This document shows positions 56,404-64,000 of a stretch of DNA of 64,000 bases, piece by piece (position 1 is the first letter of the stretch; each line of letters starts with the position of its first letter). A program made the position numbers and the translations under genes. Origin of the DNA: a bacterium (GTDB lineage: Bacteria; Pseudomonadota; Gammaproteobacteria; UBA6186; Azoamicaceae); assembly GCA_027364575.1 (NCBI GenBank), contig DAHXPC010000001.1, positions 1-64,000 on the forward strand. Direction: 5' to 3'. The notes beneath the pieces were generated by a model, which searched no databases, was not told the origin of the DNA, and saw only the letters and a program-made list of their open reading frames with translations.

Positions 56404-57240
56404 ATGTTATCAATTCAATTCGCTTCCAATAGCCCACCTCTATTCCTATTTGGCGTTGGCCTGCTCAGTCTCTTGGTGGGCAGTTTTCTCAATGTAGTGA
56501 TAGCGCGACTCCCTAAAATGTTATTGGATGAACATGCCTGCGAAGATCATCCCCCTTTTAATCTATGCTTCCCCACTTCTCATTGCCCCCAATGCCTAAA
56601 CCCTATCCGCTGGTTTGATAATATCCCCGTTTTAAGCTTTTTATGGCTAAAAGGCCAATGCCGGCATTGCCAAGCAAACATTTCTATCCGTTATCCGCTA
56701 GTGGAATTACTCACCTTAATATTTTCATTAGGCTTAGCCTTGCGTTTTGGTTTTGGGCCTTCCACCTTAACAGCCTTAATTTTAGTGTGGGCTTTAATTG
56801 CCCTTACCTTTATTGATCTCGACTGCACCCTTTTACCCGATAGTCTTACCTTACCCCTTTTATGGATTGGGCTACTGATTAACACTTTTCACATTTTCAC
56901 GACGCCCTCTGAAGCCATTTTAGGGGCAGCTATAGGCTATCTCATTCTTTGGAGCATCTATTGGGTGTTTAAATGGATAACAAATAAAGAGGGCATGGGA
57001 TACGGGGATTTCAAATTATTAGCCATGCTCGGCGCTTGGCTAGGATGGCAGGCATTGCCCCAAATTATTTTAGTATCCTCTTTGTTAGGAACCTTGGTGG
57101 GACTTCGTTTAATATTTTGTAATGGCAAAGGGATCAATACGATGATCCCTTTTGGCCCTTTTCTGGCCATTGGCGGATACTGCGCGCTGCTGTTTGGCGC
57201 CGAGATTAATCGTTTATATTTTGTCTGCTTTGCCCTATGA
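56404..57240 (+). CDS. pilD: Prepilin peptidase/N-methyltransferase PilD
   Basis: A 278-residue bifunctional membrane enzyme that cleaves prepilin leaders and methylates the new N-terminus. The cytoplasmic CxxC pairs occur as CPQC and CRHC (about 60 and 87), and the catalytic aspartates are in TFIDLDCTLLPD and GMGYGDFKLLAMLG (about 138 and 199). The ATG at 56404 follows the pilC stop by four bases. It processes both PilA copies. Confidence 0.95.
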   Translation: MLSIQFASNSPPLFLFGVGLLSLLVGSFLNVVIARLPKMLLDEHACEDHPPFNLCFPTSHCPQCLNPIRWFDNIPVLSFLWLKGQCRHCQANISIRYPLVELLTLIFSLGLALRFGFGPSTLTALILVWALIALTFIDLDCTLLPDSLTLPLLWIGLLINTFHIFTTPSEAILGAAIGYLILWSIYWVFKWITNKEGMGYGDFKLLAMLGAWLGWQALPQIILVSSLLGTLVGLRLIFCNGKGINTMIPFGPFLAIGGYCALLFGAEINRLYFVCFAL

Positions 57241-57830
57241 TAATTGGCTTAACCGGTGGGATCGGCAGTGGAAAGTCGACGGTTGCACAATTTTTTCGCG
57301 AACTCGGCACCTCCGTTATCGATTCAGACGCGATTGTCCATCATCTGTTAACCACTCACCCACCCACCCTACAAGCCATCCTTCAACGTTTTGGGCATAA
57401 AATTATACAAACCGACGGAACACTGAATCGCCGCGAATTGCGCGCCATCATCTTTGCAACCAACACCGAACGCTATTGGTTAGAAAACCTTTTACACCCA
57501 CAGGTAAAAGCAGAAATTTTTAAACGGACTGCAATCCTTTTACCCAATCAATATGGCATAGTTGAAATTCCCTTATTAATTGAAGCCCGTTTTCAAGATG
57601 TCGTTGATCATATTTTGATTATTGATTGCCCTGAAAAATTACAAATACAGCGAACGATCAAACGAGATGCAACCACAAAAGATGCGGTTCAATCCATTAT
57701 GGATAACCAAAGCGATAGACTTAGCCGCCTGGCCTTTGCCACAGAAGTGCTTGACAATACAGGGACCTTGCAGGCGCTTCAAATCAAGGTCGCCGCACTA
57801 CACCAATATTACATTGAGCTATCTAAATAA
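57237..57830 (+). CDS. coaE: Dephospho-CoA kinase
   Basis: A 197-residue P-loop kinase that performs the last step of coenzyme A synthesis. MIIGLTGGIGSGKSTVA is the N-terminal P-loop; LLHPQVKAEIF and VEIPLLIEARF are family signatures. It overlaps pilD by four bases (ATGA) and precedes zapD, the order common in gammaproteobacteria. Confidence 0.95.
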   Translation: MIIGLTGGIGSGKSTVAQFFRELGTSVIDSDAIVHHLLTTHPPTLQAILQRFGHKIIQTDGTLNRRELRAIIFATNTERYWLENLLHPQVKAEIFKRTAILLPNQYGIVEIPLLIEARFQDVVDHILIIDCPEKLQIQRTIKRDATTKDAVQSIMDNQSDRLSRLAFATEVLDNTGTLQALQIKVAALHQYYIELSK

Positions 57831-57905
57831 AAACCTATTGACTAGTTGCTTTGTTTTTATTCGCTCCATTTCCTAAAACACAGCACTCTGGTATAATGTA
57901 CGTAT

Positions 57906-58673
57906 ATGTCAGCGCCTATCTTATATGAACAGCCCCTTAATGAAAGAATGCGAGCCTTTTTAAGGCTTGAACACCTATTTCATCAGGTAAATCACTTTAG
58001 AAATGGAAAATCGCTTTGGGACAGTCATGCCAGTGTATCTGCTCTAATCGAGATTTTAACCATTCTGGATCGATCAGATATTCGCTCAGAAATTATTAAA
58101 GAATTAGATAGACATATCGGAGGTCTGTCCAAACTGTTGGATATCAGCGGCGTTGATCACCATCGCCTAGAGTGCACCTTACAAGAATTGTCCGGGCAAC
58201 TACAAAAAATTCAGTTGCTTCCCAGTAAATTAGGCTCAGAAATCCGAGACAATGATTTACTGAATAGTGTGCGCCAACGCACCGTCATTACCGGGGGAAC
58301 CTGCGGTTTTGATATTCCAGGATACCATTATTGGTTAAATCAACCTTTACATATCAAAGCCGAATGTCTCTCACGTTGGGTATCCGAAATTACCCCTTTA
58401 AGAAACGGCATTGAACTGTTACTCACCCTTACCCGAAACAGTGCATTTTTTGAGCGCCAAGCCGCTGTTGCTGGATTTTTTCAGCGTTCCTTAGATACGC
58501 AAAACCCCTGCCAGCTTTTAAGAATTTCACTTGATCCCAGTTCAGAGGCCTATCCGGAAGTCAGTGGCAATAAACACCGCGTAAATGTGCGTTTTTTAGC
58601 CTATACAGAAGCTGGGCGTCCTAAACAAATTAGCGATAACCTGGAATTTGAAATGAGCTGCTGCTCTATTTAA
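57906..58673 (+). CDS. zapD: Cell division protein ZapD
   Basis: A 255-residue FtsZ-interacting protein (formerly YacF/DUF1342). LYEQPLNERMRAFLRLEHLF at the N-terminus and GGTCGFDIPGYHYWL near 132 are characteristic. Length matches E. coli ZapD (247). ZapD bundles FtsZ protofilaments at the division site. It follows coaE as usual; yacG, often next, is not here. Confidence 0.94.
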   Translation: MSAPILYEQPLNERMRAFLRLEHLFHQVNHFRNGKSLWDSHASVSALIEILTILDRSDIRSEIIKELDRHIGGLSKLLDISGVDHHRLECTLQELSGQLQKIQLLPSKLGSEIRDNDLLNSVRQRTVITGGTCGFDIPGYHYWLNQPLHIKAECLSRWVSEITPLRNGIELLLTLTRNSAFFERQAAVAGFFQRSLDTQNPCQLLRISLDPSSEAYPEVSGNKHRVNVRFLAYTEAGRPKQISDNLEFEMSCCSI

Positions 58674-58800
58674 GCCAAGCCGCTTCTCTCATCTCAAACG
58701 CAAAGTATTCAAATAAAAATAGAAAAGATAATTCGCAGTTTACGCCAGCCAAACAATATTAATGTTAGCTACCTGGTGTGATTTGACGCTCTATAGAAAA

Positions 58801-58876
58801 TGGCGTCCCCAAGGGGATTCGAACCCCTGTTACCGCCGTGAAAGGGCGATGTCCTAGGCCTCTAGACGATGGGGAC
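58801..58876 (-). tRNA. tRNA-Glu (anticodon TTC)
   Basis: A 76-nucleotide tRNA on the minus strand with encoded CCA, T-arm GGGGTTCGAATCCCC and anticodon loop CCTTTCACG (TTC). It lies 14 bases from tRNA-Ala on the same strand, so both come from one transcript. Confidence 0.95.
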
Positions 58877-58890
58877 ACACTATGTAACCT

Positions 58891-58966
<76 letters not shown>

Positions 58967-59558
58967 TACAGACTTGCCCTAGTCATCAATAATATGAAGC
59001 TAGGCGCATGCTCGTAGAAAAGCGAATGCTACAGGAGAAGGCCGCCCGCTGTCAAGTCCCAGTCTTCTCCAACGCAAGATGCGTCTGAAATAATGACATG
59101 ATCCCAAGGCAAATGAGTCTGAACTGACGTAAAGTGGGTTTCTGTTCATGATTAAGCGATGAAAACTATCGCAAACGTTACAAAATCAACGACTGTGAAA
59201 GCGCTAGAACAATTGGAGAGCATGAACCGTTGCCTTCTAAAAAAACATTAGAGAAGCCCAAGAGGTAGTTTAAAAAATACTCTCCCTACTCTGGATGAAA
59301 CTGCCGGCAGGTTTTTTTATTACAAAAACCAGGATCCCCCTTCTTGTGGAAAACGGCTGCATTGCATAATTATATTCATTTTCAAACAAAATCTCTCCGA
59401 TCATGAGGCGGAGTGCAATAAGACTCTAAGCGAAGTTAAGCGTGGTGGCCAACCTTCACTCCCTAACTAAAGATTACCATGGAAATCTGACTTGAAATGA
59501 CAAATTTTCATGGTACAATTTAAACCATGCAAGCCAGATAACACTTTATTCAAAAAAT
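58967..59558. other. Intergenic region between tRNA-Ala and the IS6-type element
   Basis: About 590 bases with no convincing gene. A short frame from 59159 (MKTIANVTKSTTVKALEQLE) lacks any recognisable continuation, and GAGTCTGAACTGAC near 59117 resembles the outer end of the IS481-type element at 61555. The mosaic look suggests remnants of earlier insertions. Confidence 0.4.
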
Positions 59559-60363
59559 GGATGTGTTGCAATAAATTGGTCATTTTGAGAAAATCAACTT
59601 AATTAAGTGAATATCAGGGGTTGAGGAAGTGACAAATTTGTTTAAATGGCGCAAATTTGACAAGGATATTATAATATTATGCGTGCGTTGGTATCTTCGA
59701 TATGGTTTAAGTTATAGAAATATTACAGAAATGATCTCAGAACGAGGCAATTCCGTCGAGCATTCAACCATATACCGCTGGGTTCAAAAATACGCACCTA
59801 TATTAGAAGAAAGAAGTCGGATTCATCTTAAAAAAAGTGGTGGATCTTATCGAGTAGATGAAACTTATATTAAAGTAAAAGGCATATGGAAATATCTTTA
59901 TCGTGCAGTTGATAAAACCAGTCAAACTATAGATTTTTATTTATCTCATACAAGGAACTGGGCGGCAGCCACAAAATTTTTCAAACAAGCATTAAAGCAG
60001 CCTCATATCACAGTACCGTATGTTATCAATGTAGATCTAAATGCTGCTTATCCTGTAGCAATTCATGATCTACAATATATGGGACATTTATCCAAAGAAT
60101 GTAAGTTACGGCAAGTAAAATATTTAAATAATCGCATTGAAAGCGACCACCGTTTTGTTAAACGACAATGTCGGCACAAACAATGGTTTAGAAATTATCA
60201 TTCTGCACAGAACACTATTTCTGGCTACGAGATAATGCATATGATTAAAAAGGAACAAGTTAAAATGTCAGCAAGGGCGACATTTCCGCCCAGAATCAGT
60301 TTATTGACAATTTGTTTGAGATTGCTGCGTAAACAGTGAGATAAAAGATTTTTGCAAACATAG
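59559..60363 (+). mobile_element. IS6-family insertion sequence
   Basis: A single transposase gene is flanked by short imperfect inverted repeats: ATGTGTTGCAA at 59561-59571 and, in inverse, ATGTTTGCAA at 60361-60352, resembling the GTTGCAA core of IS6/IS26 ends. Total length is about 800 bases, normal for the family. End positions are approximate and no target duplication was recognised. Confidence 0.7.
59629..60339 (+). CDS. IS6-family transposase
   Basis: A 236-residue DDE transposase. The N-terminal VRWYLRYGLSYRNITEM and WVQKYAP region is the IS6 helix-turn-helix signature; the catalytic triad appears as DETYIKVKG, NVDLNAAYP and NNRIESDHR, so all three acidic residues are present. The start is GTG at 59629 with GAGG only two bases upstream. 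Length agrees with IS26 (234), so the enzyme looks intact. Confidence 0.9.
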   Translation: MTNLFKWRKFDKDIIILCVRWYLRYGLSYRNITEMISERGNSVEHSTIYRWVQKYAPILEERSRIHLKKSGGSYRVDETYIKVKGIWKYLYRAVDKTSQTIDFYLSHTRNWAAATKFFKQALKQPHITVPYVINVDLNAAYPVAIHDLQYMGHLSKECKLRQVKYLNNRIESDHRFVKRQCRHKQWFRNYHSAQNTISGYEIMHMIKKEQVKMSARATFPPRISLLTICLRLLRKQ

Positions 60364-60378
60364 TATTTTGTTGTAGTA

Positions 60379-61564
60379 ATTCAGACTTCCTGTGACAGTT
60401 ACCCATTTTTGGCTGCTGTTTACTGTCAGCTTAAGTTGAGACTGTCAACCTTCTCCTGCCAGATTTTCCTCCCATCTAGTAACGTTGCTATGGGTGTTCT
60501 ACCACAACACATTTTACCTTGATGGGTCCTTTGATGATTGTAATGATACAACCAATCATCTAGATCTTTTTGCAATTCGTCAAGTGTAAGATAAATCTTC
60601 TTGCGAAATGCTACTTGATAAAATTCATAAAGTATCGTTTTATGAAAACGCTCACAAATACCATTGGTTTTCGGTGAGCGTGCCTTAGTCTTTGTATGCT
60701 CAATATCATTAATGGCTAAATACAGCTGGTAATCATGGTGATCAGGTCTACCGCAATACTCAGTCCCTCGATCGGTAAGCATTCTTAAAACACCCATTTC
60801 ATGCTCTTCAAAAAATGGTAAAACACGATCGTTTAGCAGATCTGCCGCAGTAATCGGCGTTTTAGTAGTATAAAGCTTACAAATAGCCACCTTAGAATAG
60901 GTGTCAACAAACGTCTGTTGATATATCCGACCAACACCTTTTAGATTCCCTACATAAAAGGTGTCCTGCGACCCAAGGTAACCGGGATGTACGGTTTCAA
61001 TTTCACCATCGGCTATATCATCATCTTTCTTTTTTTCTAGCGCCATTAATTGGCTTTCAGTTAAGATAAATCCTTCATTAGCAGATTTTTTTTCCAAAGC
61101 CCTTAATCGTTGTTTCATAGTGGCTAAGGAATTCCTTAACCAGACAGAGCGTATCCCGCTTGGTGAAACAAAAATCCCTCGTTTTCTTAATTCATTGCTT
61201 GCTCTAAGTTGGCCGTAAGCTGGAAATTCAATAGCTATTTCATTCACTATGCCTTCTACAGCCTCGTCTACTCGATTTTTAATATTGGGTTGTCTGCGAT
61301 TCTTTTCTATTAAAGCCTCAACGCCACCTTCATTAACAGCTCGATGGTAGCGATAAAATGTTTCTCTAGAAAAGCCCATCACTTTGCATGCCTTGGAAAT
61401 ATTTCCAAGTTCTTCAGCTAAGTTCAAGAGCCCAACTTTATTTTTAATGACCTTTTCAGTAGTATGATACATAAGGTTACCCCTTCCTGTTTTGATGTTT
61501 CTTGATACAACCATCTAAACGGGTAACCTTACTTTTTGCAAGCTTTGTCACATTAAGTCTGAAC
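60379..61564 (-). mobile_element. IS481-family insertion sequence with target duplication
   Basis: The element carries one transposase gene and ends in inverted repeats: left TTCAGACTTCCTGTGACA (60380-60397) and right, in inverse, TTCAGACTTAATGTGACA (61563-61546), differing at two or three positions. TAGTA is directly repeated on each side (60374-60378 and 61565-61569), a likely 5-bp target duplication. It inserted into an older transposase-like frame whose 3' part is at 61566-61733. Confidence 0.8.
60426..61514 (-). CDS. IS481-family transposase
   Basis: A 362-residue DDE transposase with an N-terminal helix-turn-helix (KACKVMGFSRETFYRY, about 42-57), the integrase core with QTFVDTYSKVAI, LTDRGTEYCG and KTNGICERFHKT (the D, D and E positions), and the C-terminal YNHQRTHQG. 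The intact frame and matching ends suggest a recent or active insertion. Start may be at a downstream ATG (MYHTTEKVIK). Confidence 0.9.
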   Translation of the reverse strand: MVVSRNIKTGRGNLMYHTTEKVIKNKVGLLNLAEELGNISKACKVMGFSRETFYRYHRAVNEGGVEALIEKNRRQPNIKNRVDEAVEGIVNEIAIEFPAYGQLRASNELRKRGIFVSPSGIRSVWLRNSLATMKQRLRALEKKSANEGFILTESQLMALEKKKDDDIADGEIETVHPGYLGSQDTFYVGNLKGVGRIYQQTFVDTYSKVAICKLYTTKTPITAADLLNDRVLPFFEEHEMGVLRMLTDRGTEYCGRPDHHDYQLYLAINDIEHTKTKARSPKTNGICERFHKTILYEFYQVAFRKKIYLTLDELQKDLDDWLYHYNHQRTHQGKMCCGRTPIATLLDGRKIWQEKVDSLNLS

Positions 61565-61565
61565 T

Positions 61566-61733
61566 AGTACAGGTAAAGCAGGCGCTCACCTGTTGCTTCA
61601 AATTCGAGCTAAAGTTATTAATCATGAACTAGGAGACATTTTTAAAAAATGGTATCCAGATTTTTGTGTAAATATGAAGGCCAGCAATGAAGCATTTCTT
61701 AACAAGTGGCCTACCTTAGCCCCAACAATTTGA
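61566..61733 (+). pseudogene. 3' fragment of a transposase-like gene cut by the IS481 insertion
   Basis: Open from the IS481 target duplication, the frame reads STGKAGAHLLLQIRAKVIN and later FKKWYPDFC, ending at TGA 61731-61733. The composition and closing WYPDF recall the C-termini of some transposases, but I cannot name the family. The 5' part is not seen on the other side of the element, so a deletion or replacement probably accompanied insertion. Confidence 0.55.
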
Positions 61734-61789
61734 TGCTTTCGTATGAAGCCACACTTAATAAAGCCGAAAATCAATTATTTACATACTCT

Positions 61790-64000
61790 TCAGTGCGCCT
61801 TTTCAGTAGGGTTAACCCTTGCTTTTTTGGCTTTTGGATCCGATTCAGAGTCCTCATTACTTTTACCATTATTTAGAAAGGTTGTTGAACTAGCATTTGG
61901 AGCAGAGAGTAGTAATGTAACACAATTTACAGGAGGTTGTTCTCTGCAATAATTTTCTGACAACCCTTTATTCAATTTATTCAACCTGTTCTCTAACGAC
62001 ACTTGGGACACAACCGCCCCAGTGGGGTTACCAACCTGCACCGATTTCATTTCTTCATCATCCAACCCTGGCGGGAGTGGCCCCTCATCTGATCCCAACT
62101 TAGCGCCTGAAGTTATTTCAGAGCTTAAGATTGACTGCGCCGGTGCCATTAAATTACTTAGTGAACTAGCGGCTATTATAGGCACTCGTGCCCCACCAAG
62201 TATGATATGTGGTTGGCTATCTATTGTTGTACTCTCTCCATCGCCCGGGGCTCCCTTCTTCCTTTTTTTGCTTTCAGGTGCGAGATTTAATACTATGCTT
62301 GCGGGCTTCTTAATTTTATTCAATAGTATGCTATGTTTTGTCTCTAGATATTTTTTTCGCAGGTTATCAATACTTTCATTAGCCCTAATTTTCTCAAATA
62401 TTGTATCAACCTGTTCGCTTAATATTTCGTTGGAAACAATATTTAACAAATCACAATTAAATAAATTGTCTAAAAACTCTTCTATACTGCAATCTCCTTG
62501 ATTTAATTGATAGTTTTGTTCTGTTCTGTAGTGTGCACCTACAAATTCAGGCATTTTTTTAATTATAAAACATAAGATCTCACTCAGATGAGATGCCTCT
62601 ATATTACATGCTAGATATAACCATTTTCTAAAAAAATGAAAGTTTCGAATCATCACCCGTGAATCTAAGATTAACTGTGATAGTTTATCCGGCGCTTGAT
62701 CTCCTAGCAGCCTGCAGCCATAATCTAGAAGCGCTGGAATGCCAACACCTTTTTCTAGCGTATTTTTTAACATGTAAAGCCATACCCTCCAAAACAATTT
62801 TATTTCTTCTATGTTTTCGACATTTTTATTTGAATGTGCTCGTAACGCACAATATAATATGCTTTTTAAAGTTTTAATTAGTACATTATTATTAGTAAAA
62901 ATAATCTCATCTAAATACACTTCAATATCGCTTTTATTTAATAGGTGCTTTCCTGTTAGTATTAAAATTTCATAAGATAAATTATTGGCTATTATATATT
63001 CAAGAGGATAATATTGTATTGTTTTCAAATATGCCATGAATGTTTGTTCTGAAACTGCATTTTTTAAATTACCTGAGGCCATTAATTGCATCGCGTAAAT
63101 AATATTTTGAAAGCTTGCCCCAGGTTCATTCGGGTTCTTTGATATATTAAAAGGATGGCTTTGCCCAGATGATAAAACTCCTCGACCTATGTTTTTATTA
63201 ATGGGTTTTATGACGTTAGGGCCAAAATACTCAGGTATTTGGCTACTTATTTCTCCTTTATAAAACTTGTCCCTAAGGCTCAAAAGTGCGTGATCATAAT
63301 TAAAGCCATTGTTAGCGCCAAAATTCCTTTCATGCTGTTCTATTATATTGTAAAATTCCACCAAAGCTTTCATACAACTTTCTACAAAATCTGGACACTT
63401 GTCCCACAAATAATTTTTTATACTTTTTGCTGTAGAGCTAATCACGTCAAAATAGTGATGCGTAAGCATAACAATAATGATTTTTTTAATATTCTGATAA
63501 TTTGGGTCCCTATCACTAATTTTGCTCAGCAAATGAGGCATAGCCTGCGAAATTACAACTTCTCCGTCATATGAACCTAAAATACTATTTCTTAAAGCTC
63601 CACCCGCATAATTTTCATCATCTTTATTTATAACCTTAAATAACATTTCTAAACAAATAGATTTATAATCATCCTTCAATATTGCATAGTGGCTTAACAA
63701 AAGAAAACATGAAATATAGCATTGGCCAGCTATCAATACTTTTTCAACATGTTTTTCGCTTGGTTTCGGTATTTTTAGATGTTCAATTAATTCACCAATT
63801 TCTTTTGGTTCAAATAAAGTATTTGAATTGTATAAAGACAAGCCTAGCTTATATATATTTTCTGCATACCACATTTCATTCCAAGGCTTTTCATTCTTTG
63901 TAAGGTAAGTTTCTAGTTCTTCATCATAAGAATCTAAAATCAGCGCAATTCCATTAGCCCTTTCCTCTTTGCGTCTTTTTCGAATATCTATATTCCATAA
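61790..64000 (-). CDS. Large unrecognised protein with two NLS-like basic clusters (5' end outside window)
   Basis: At least 736 residues; the frame is open through the window edge at 64000, so the ATG at 63874 is not necessarily the start. The first 560 or so residues are helical-looking and soluble, without membrane segments or a known domain that I recognise. The last 180 residues are low-complexity and hydrophilic and contain KKRKK (62255-62269) and KAKKAR within DPKAKKARVNP (61817-61835), both fitting monopartite nuclear localisation signals. AT-rich composition and position beside insertion sequences suggest acquired DNA. A secreted effector is a reasonable hypothesis, not a demonstrated function. 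Confidence 0.75.
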   Translation of the reverse strand, partial: LWNIDIRKRRKEERANGIALILDSYDEELETYLTKNEKPWNEMWYAENIYKLGLSLYNSNTLFEPKEIGELIEHLKIPKPSEKHVEKVLIAGQCYISCFLLLSHYAILKDDYKSICLEMLFKVINKDDENYAGGALRNSILGSYDGEVVISQAMPHLLSKISDRDPNYQNIKKIIIVMLTHHYFDVISSTAKSIKNYLWDKCPDFVESCMKALVEFYNIIEQHERNFGANNGFNYDHALLSLRDKFYKGEISSQIPEYFGPNVIKPINKNIGRGVLSSGQSHPFNISKNPNEPGASFQNIIYAMQLMASGNLKNAVSEQTFMAYLKTIQYYPLEYIIANNLSYEILILTGKHLLNKSDIEVYLDEIIFTNNNVLIKTLKSILYCALRAHSNKNVENIEEIKLFWRVWLYMLKNTLEKGVGIPALLDYGCRLLGDQAPDKLSQLILDSRVMIRNFHFFRKWLYLACNIEASHLSEILCFIIKKMPEFVGAHYRTEQNYQLNQGDCSIEEFLDNLFNCDLLNIVSNEILSEQVDTIFEKIRANESIDNLRKKYLETKHSILLNKIKKPASIVLNLAPESKKRKKGAPGDGESTTIDSQPHIILGGARVPIIAASSLSNLMAPAQSILSSEITSGAKLGSDEGPLPPGLDDEEMKSVQVGNPTGAVVSQVSLENRLNKLNKGLSENYCREQPPVNCVTLLLSAPNASSTTFLNNGKSNEDSESDPKAKKARVNPTEKAH

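Noticed and set aside
59159..59251. Short frame MKTIANVTKSTTVK
   Set aside because: Thirty codons with no ribosome-binding site, motif or continuation; too little to call a gene.
62022..62501. 159-codon plus-strand frame antisense to the terminal large gene
   Set aside because: It is the reverse shadow of the low-complexity tail; composition follows from the sense codons.

Overview
The window looks like chromosomal DNA of an AT-rich gammaproteobacterium, most plausibly a host-associated member of the Legionellales (Coxiella/Legionella-like). This is inferred from gene content: the rpsL-rpsG-fusA-tuf order, pilA-pilB-pilC-pilD followed by coaE and zapD, an RfaH-type antiterminator with its ops site, scattered gene remnants and insertion sequences, and a large terminal gene whose product resembles an intracellular-pathogen effector. 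No 16S rRNA or other decisive species marker is present.

Layout. 1-3.3 kb: str operon on the minus strand (tuf partial, fusA, rpsG, rpsL) with a clear sigma-70 promoter. 3.3-18.1 kb: housekeeping genes (ffh, ypjD-like, CorC/HlyC-type membrane protein, EEP-family protein, dam, KamA-type radical SAM enzyme, fadD, APC permease, htpG with a heat-shock promoter, recR, dnaX, 4.5S RNA), plus one or two decayed AAA-ATPase fragments. 18.1-42.9 kb: one very compact minus-strand surface-glycan operon of about 21 genes, read from 42.9 kb down to 18.1 kb, with most genes overlapping or nearly abutting. It starts with a flippase-type ABC transporter and a pseudaminic acid pathway (pseB, pseC, SpsF-type cytidylyltransferase, methylase, pseG, pseI, N-formyltransferase). 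It continues with methyltransferases, WbqC, PIG-L, a FemAB-like protein, glycosyltransferases, wecB, a polysaccharide deacetylase and two asparagine-synthase-like amidotransferases, and ends in a frameshifted EamA/SMR-type gene. 42.9-44.3 kb: an ops element and, upstream, an RfaH-like gene with a winged-helix regulator. 44.4-50.4 kb: tRNA-Ser, a polytopic membrane protein, gmhA, and a UDP-sugar epimerase/dehydrogenase/glycosyltransferase trio. 50.4-58.7 kb: an ABC-2 exporter, then the type IV pilus block (two tandem pilA genes, pilB, pilC, pilD), coaE and zapD. 58.8-64 kb: tRNA-Glu and tRNA-Ala, then an accessory segment with an IS6-type and an IS481-type element, a truncated transposase-like fragment, and the 3' part (at least 736 codons) of an unrecognised protein with two nuclear-localisation-like basic clusters.

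How it fits together. The RfaH-like protein and the ops site sitting between it and the 25-kb operon suggest processive antitermination of the whole glycan operon. The pathway predicts an activated pseudaminic-acid-type sugar. PseH is not seen and a sugar N-formyltransferase sits next to pseI, so an N-formylated derivative is a reasonable guess. The epimerase and UDP-sugar dehydrogenase near 47-49 kb could supply a (N-acetyl)hexosaminuronic acid, and the two AsnB-like proteins could amidate it. The pilus genes carry their own regulation: a sigma-54 promoter before pilA, and a leader ORF plus a strong hairpin at the start of pilB.
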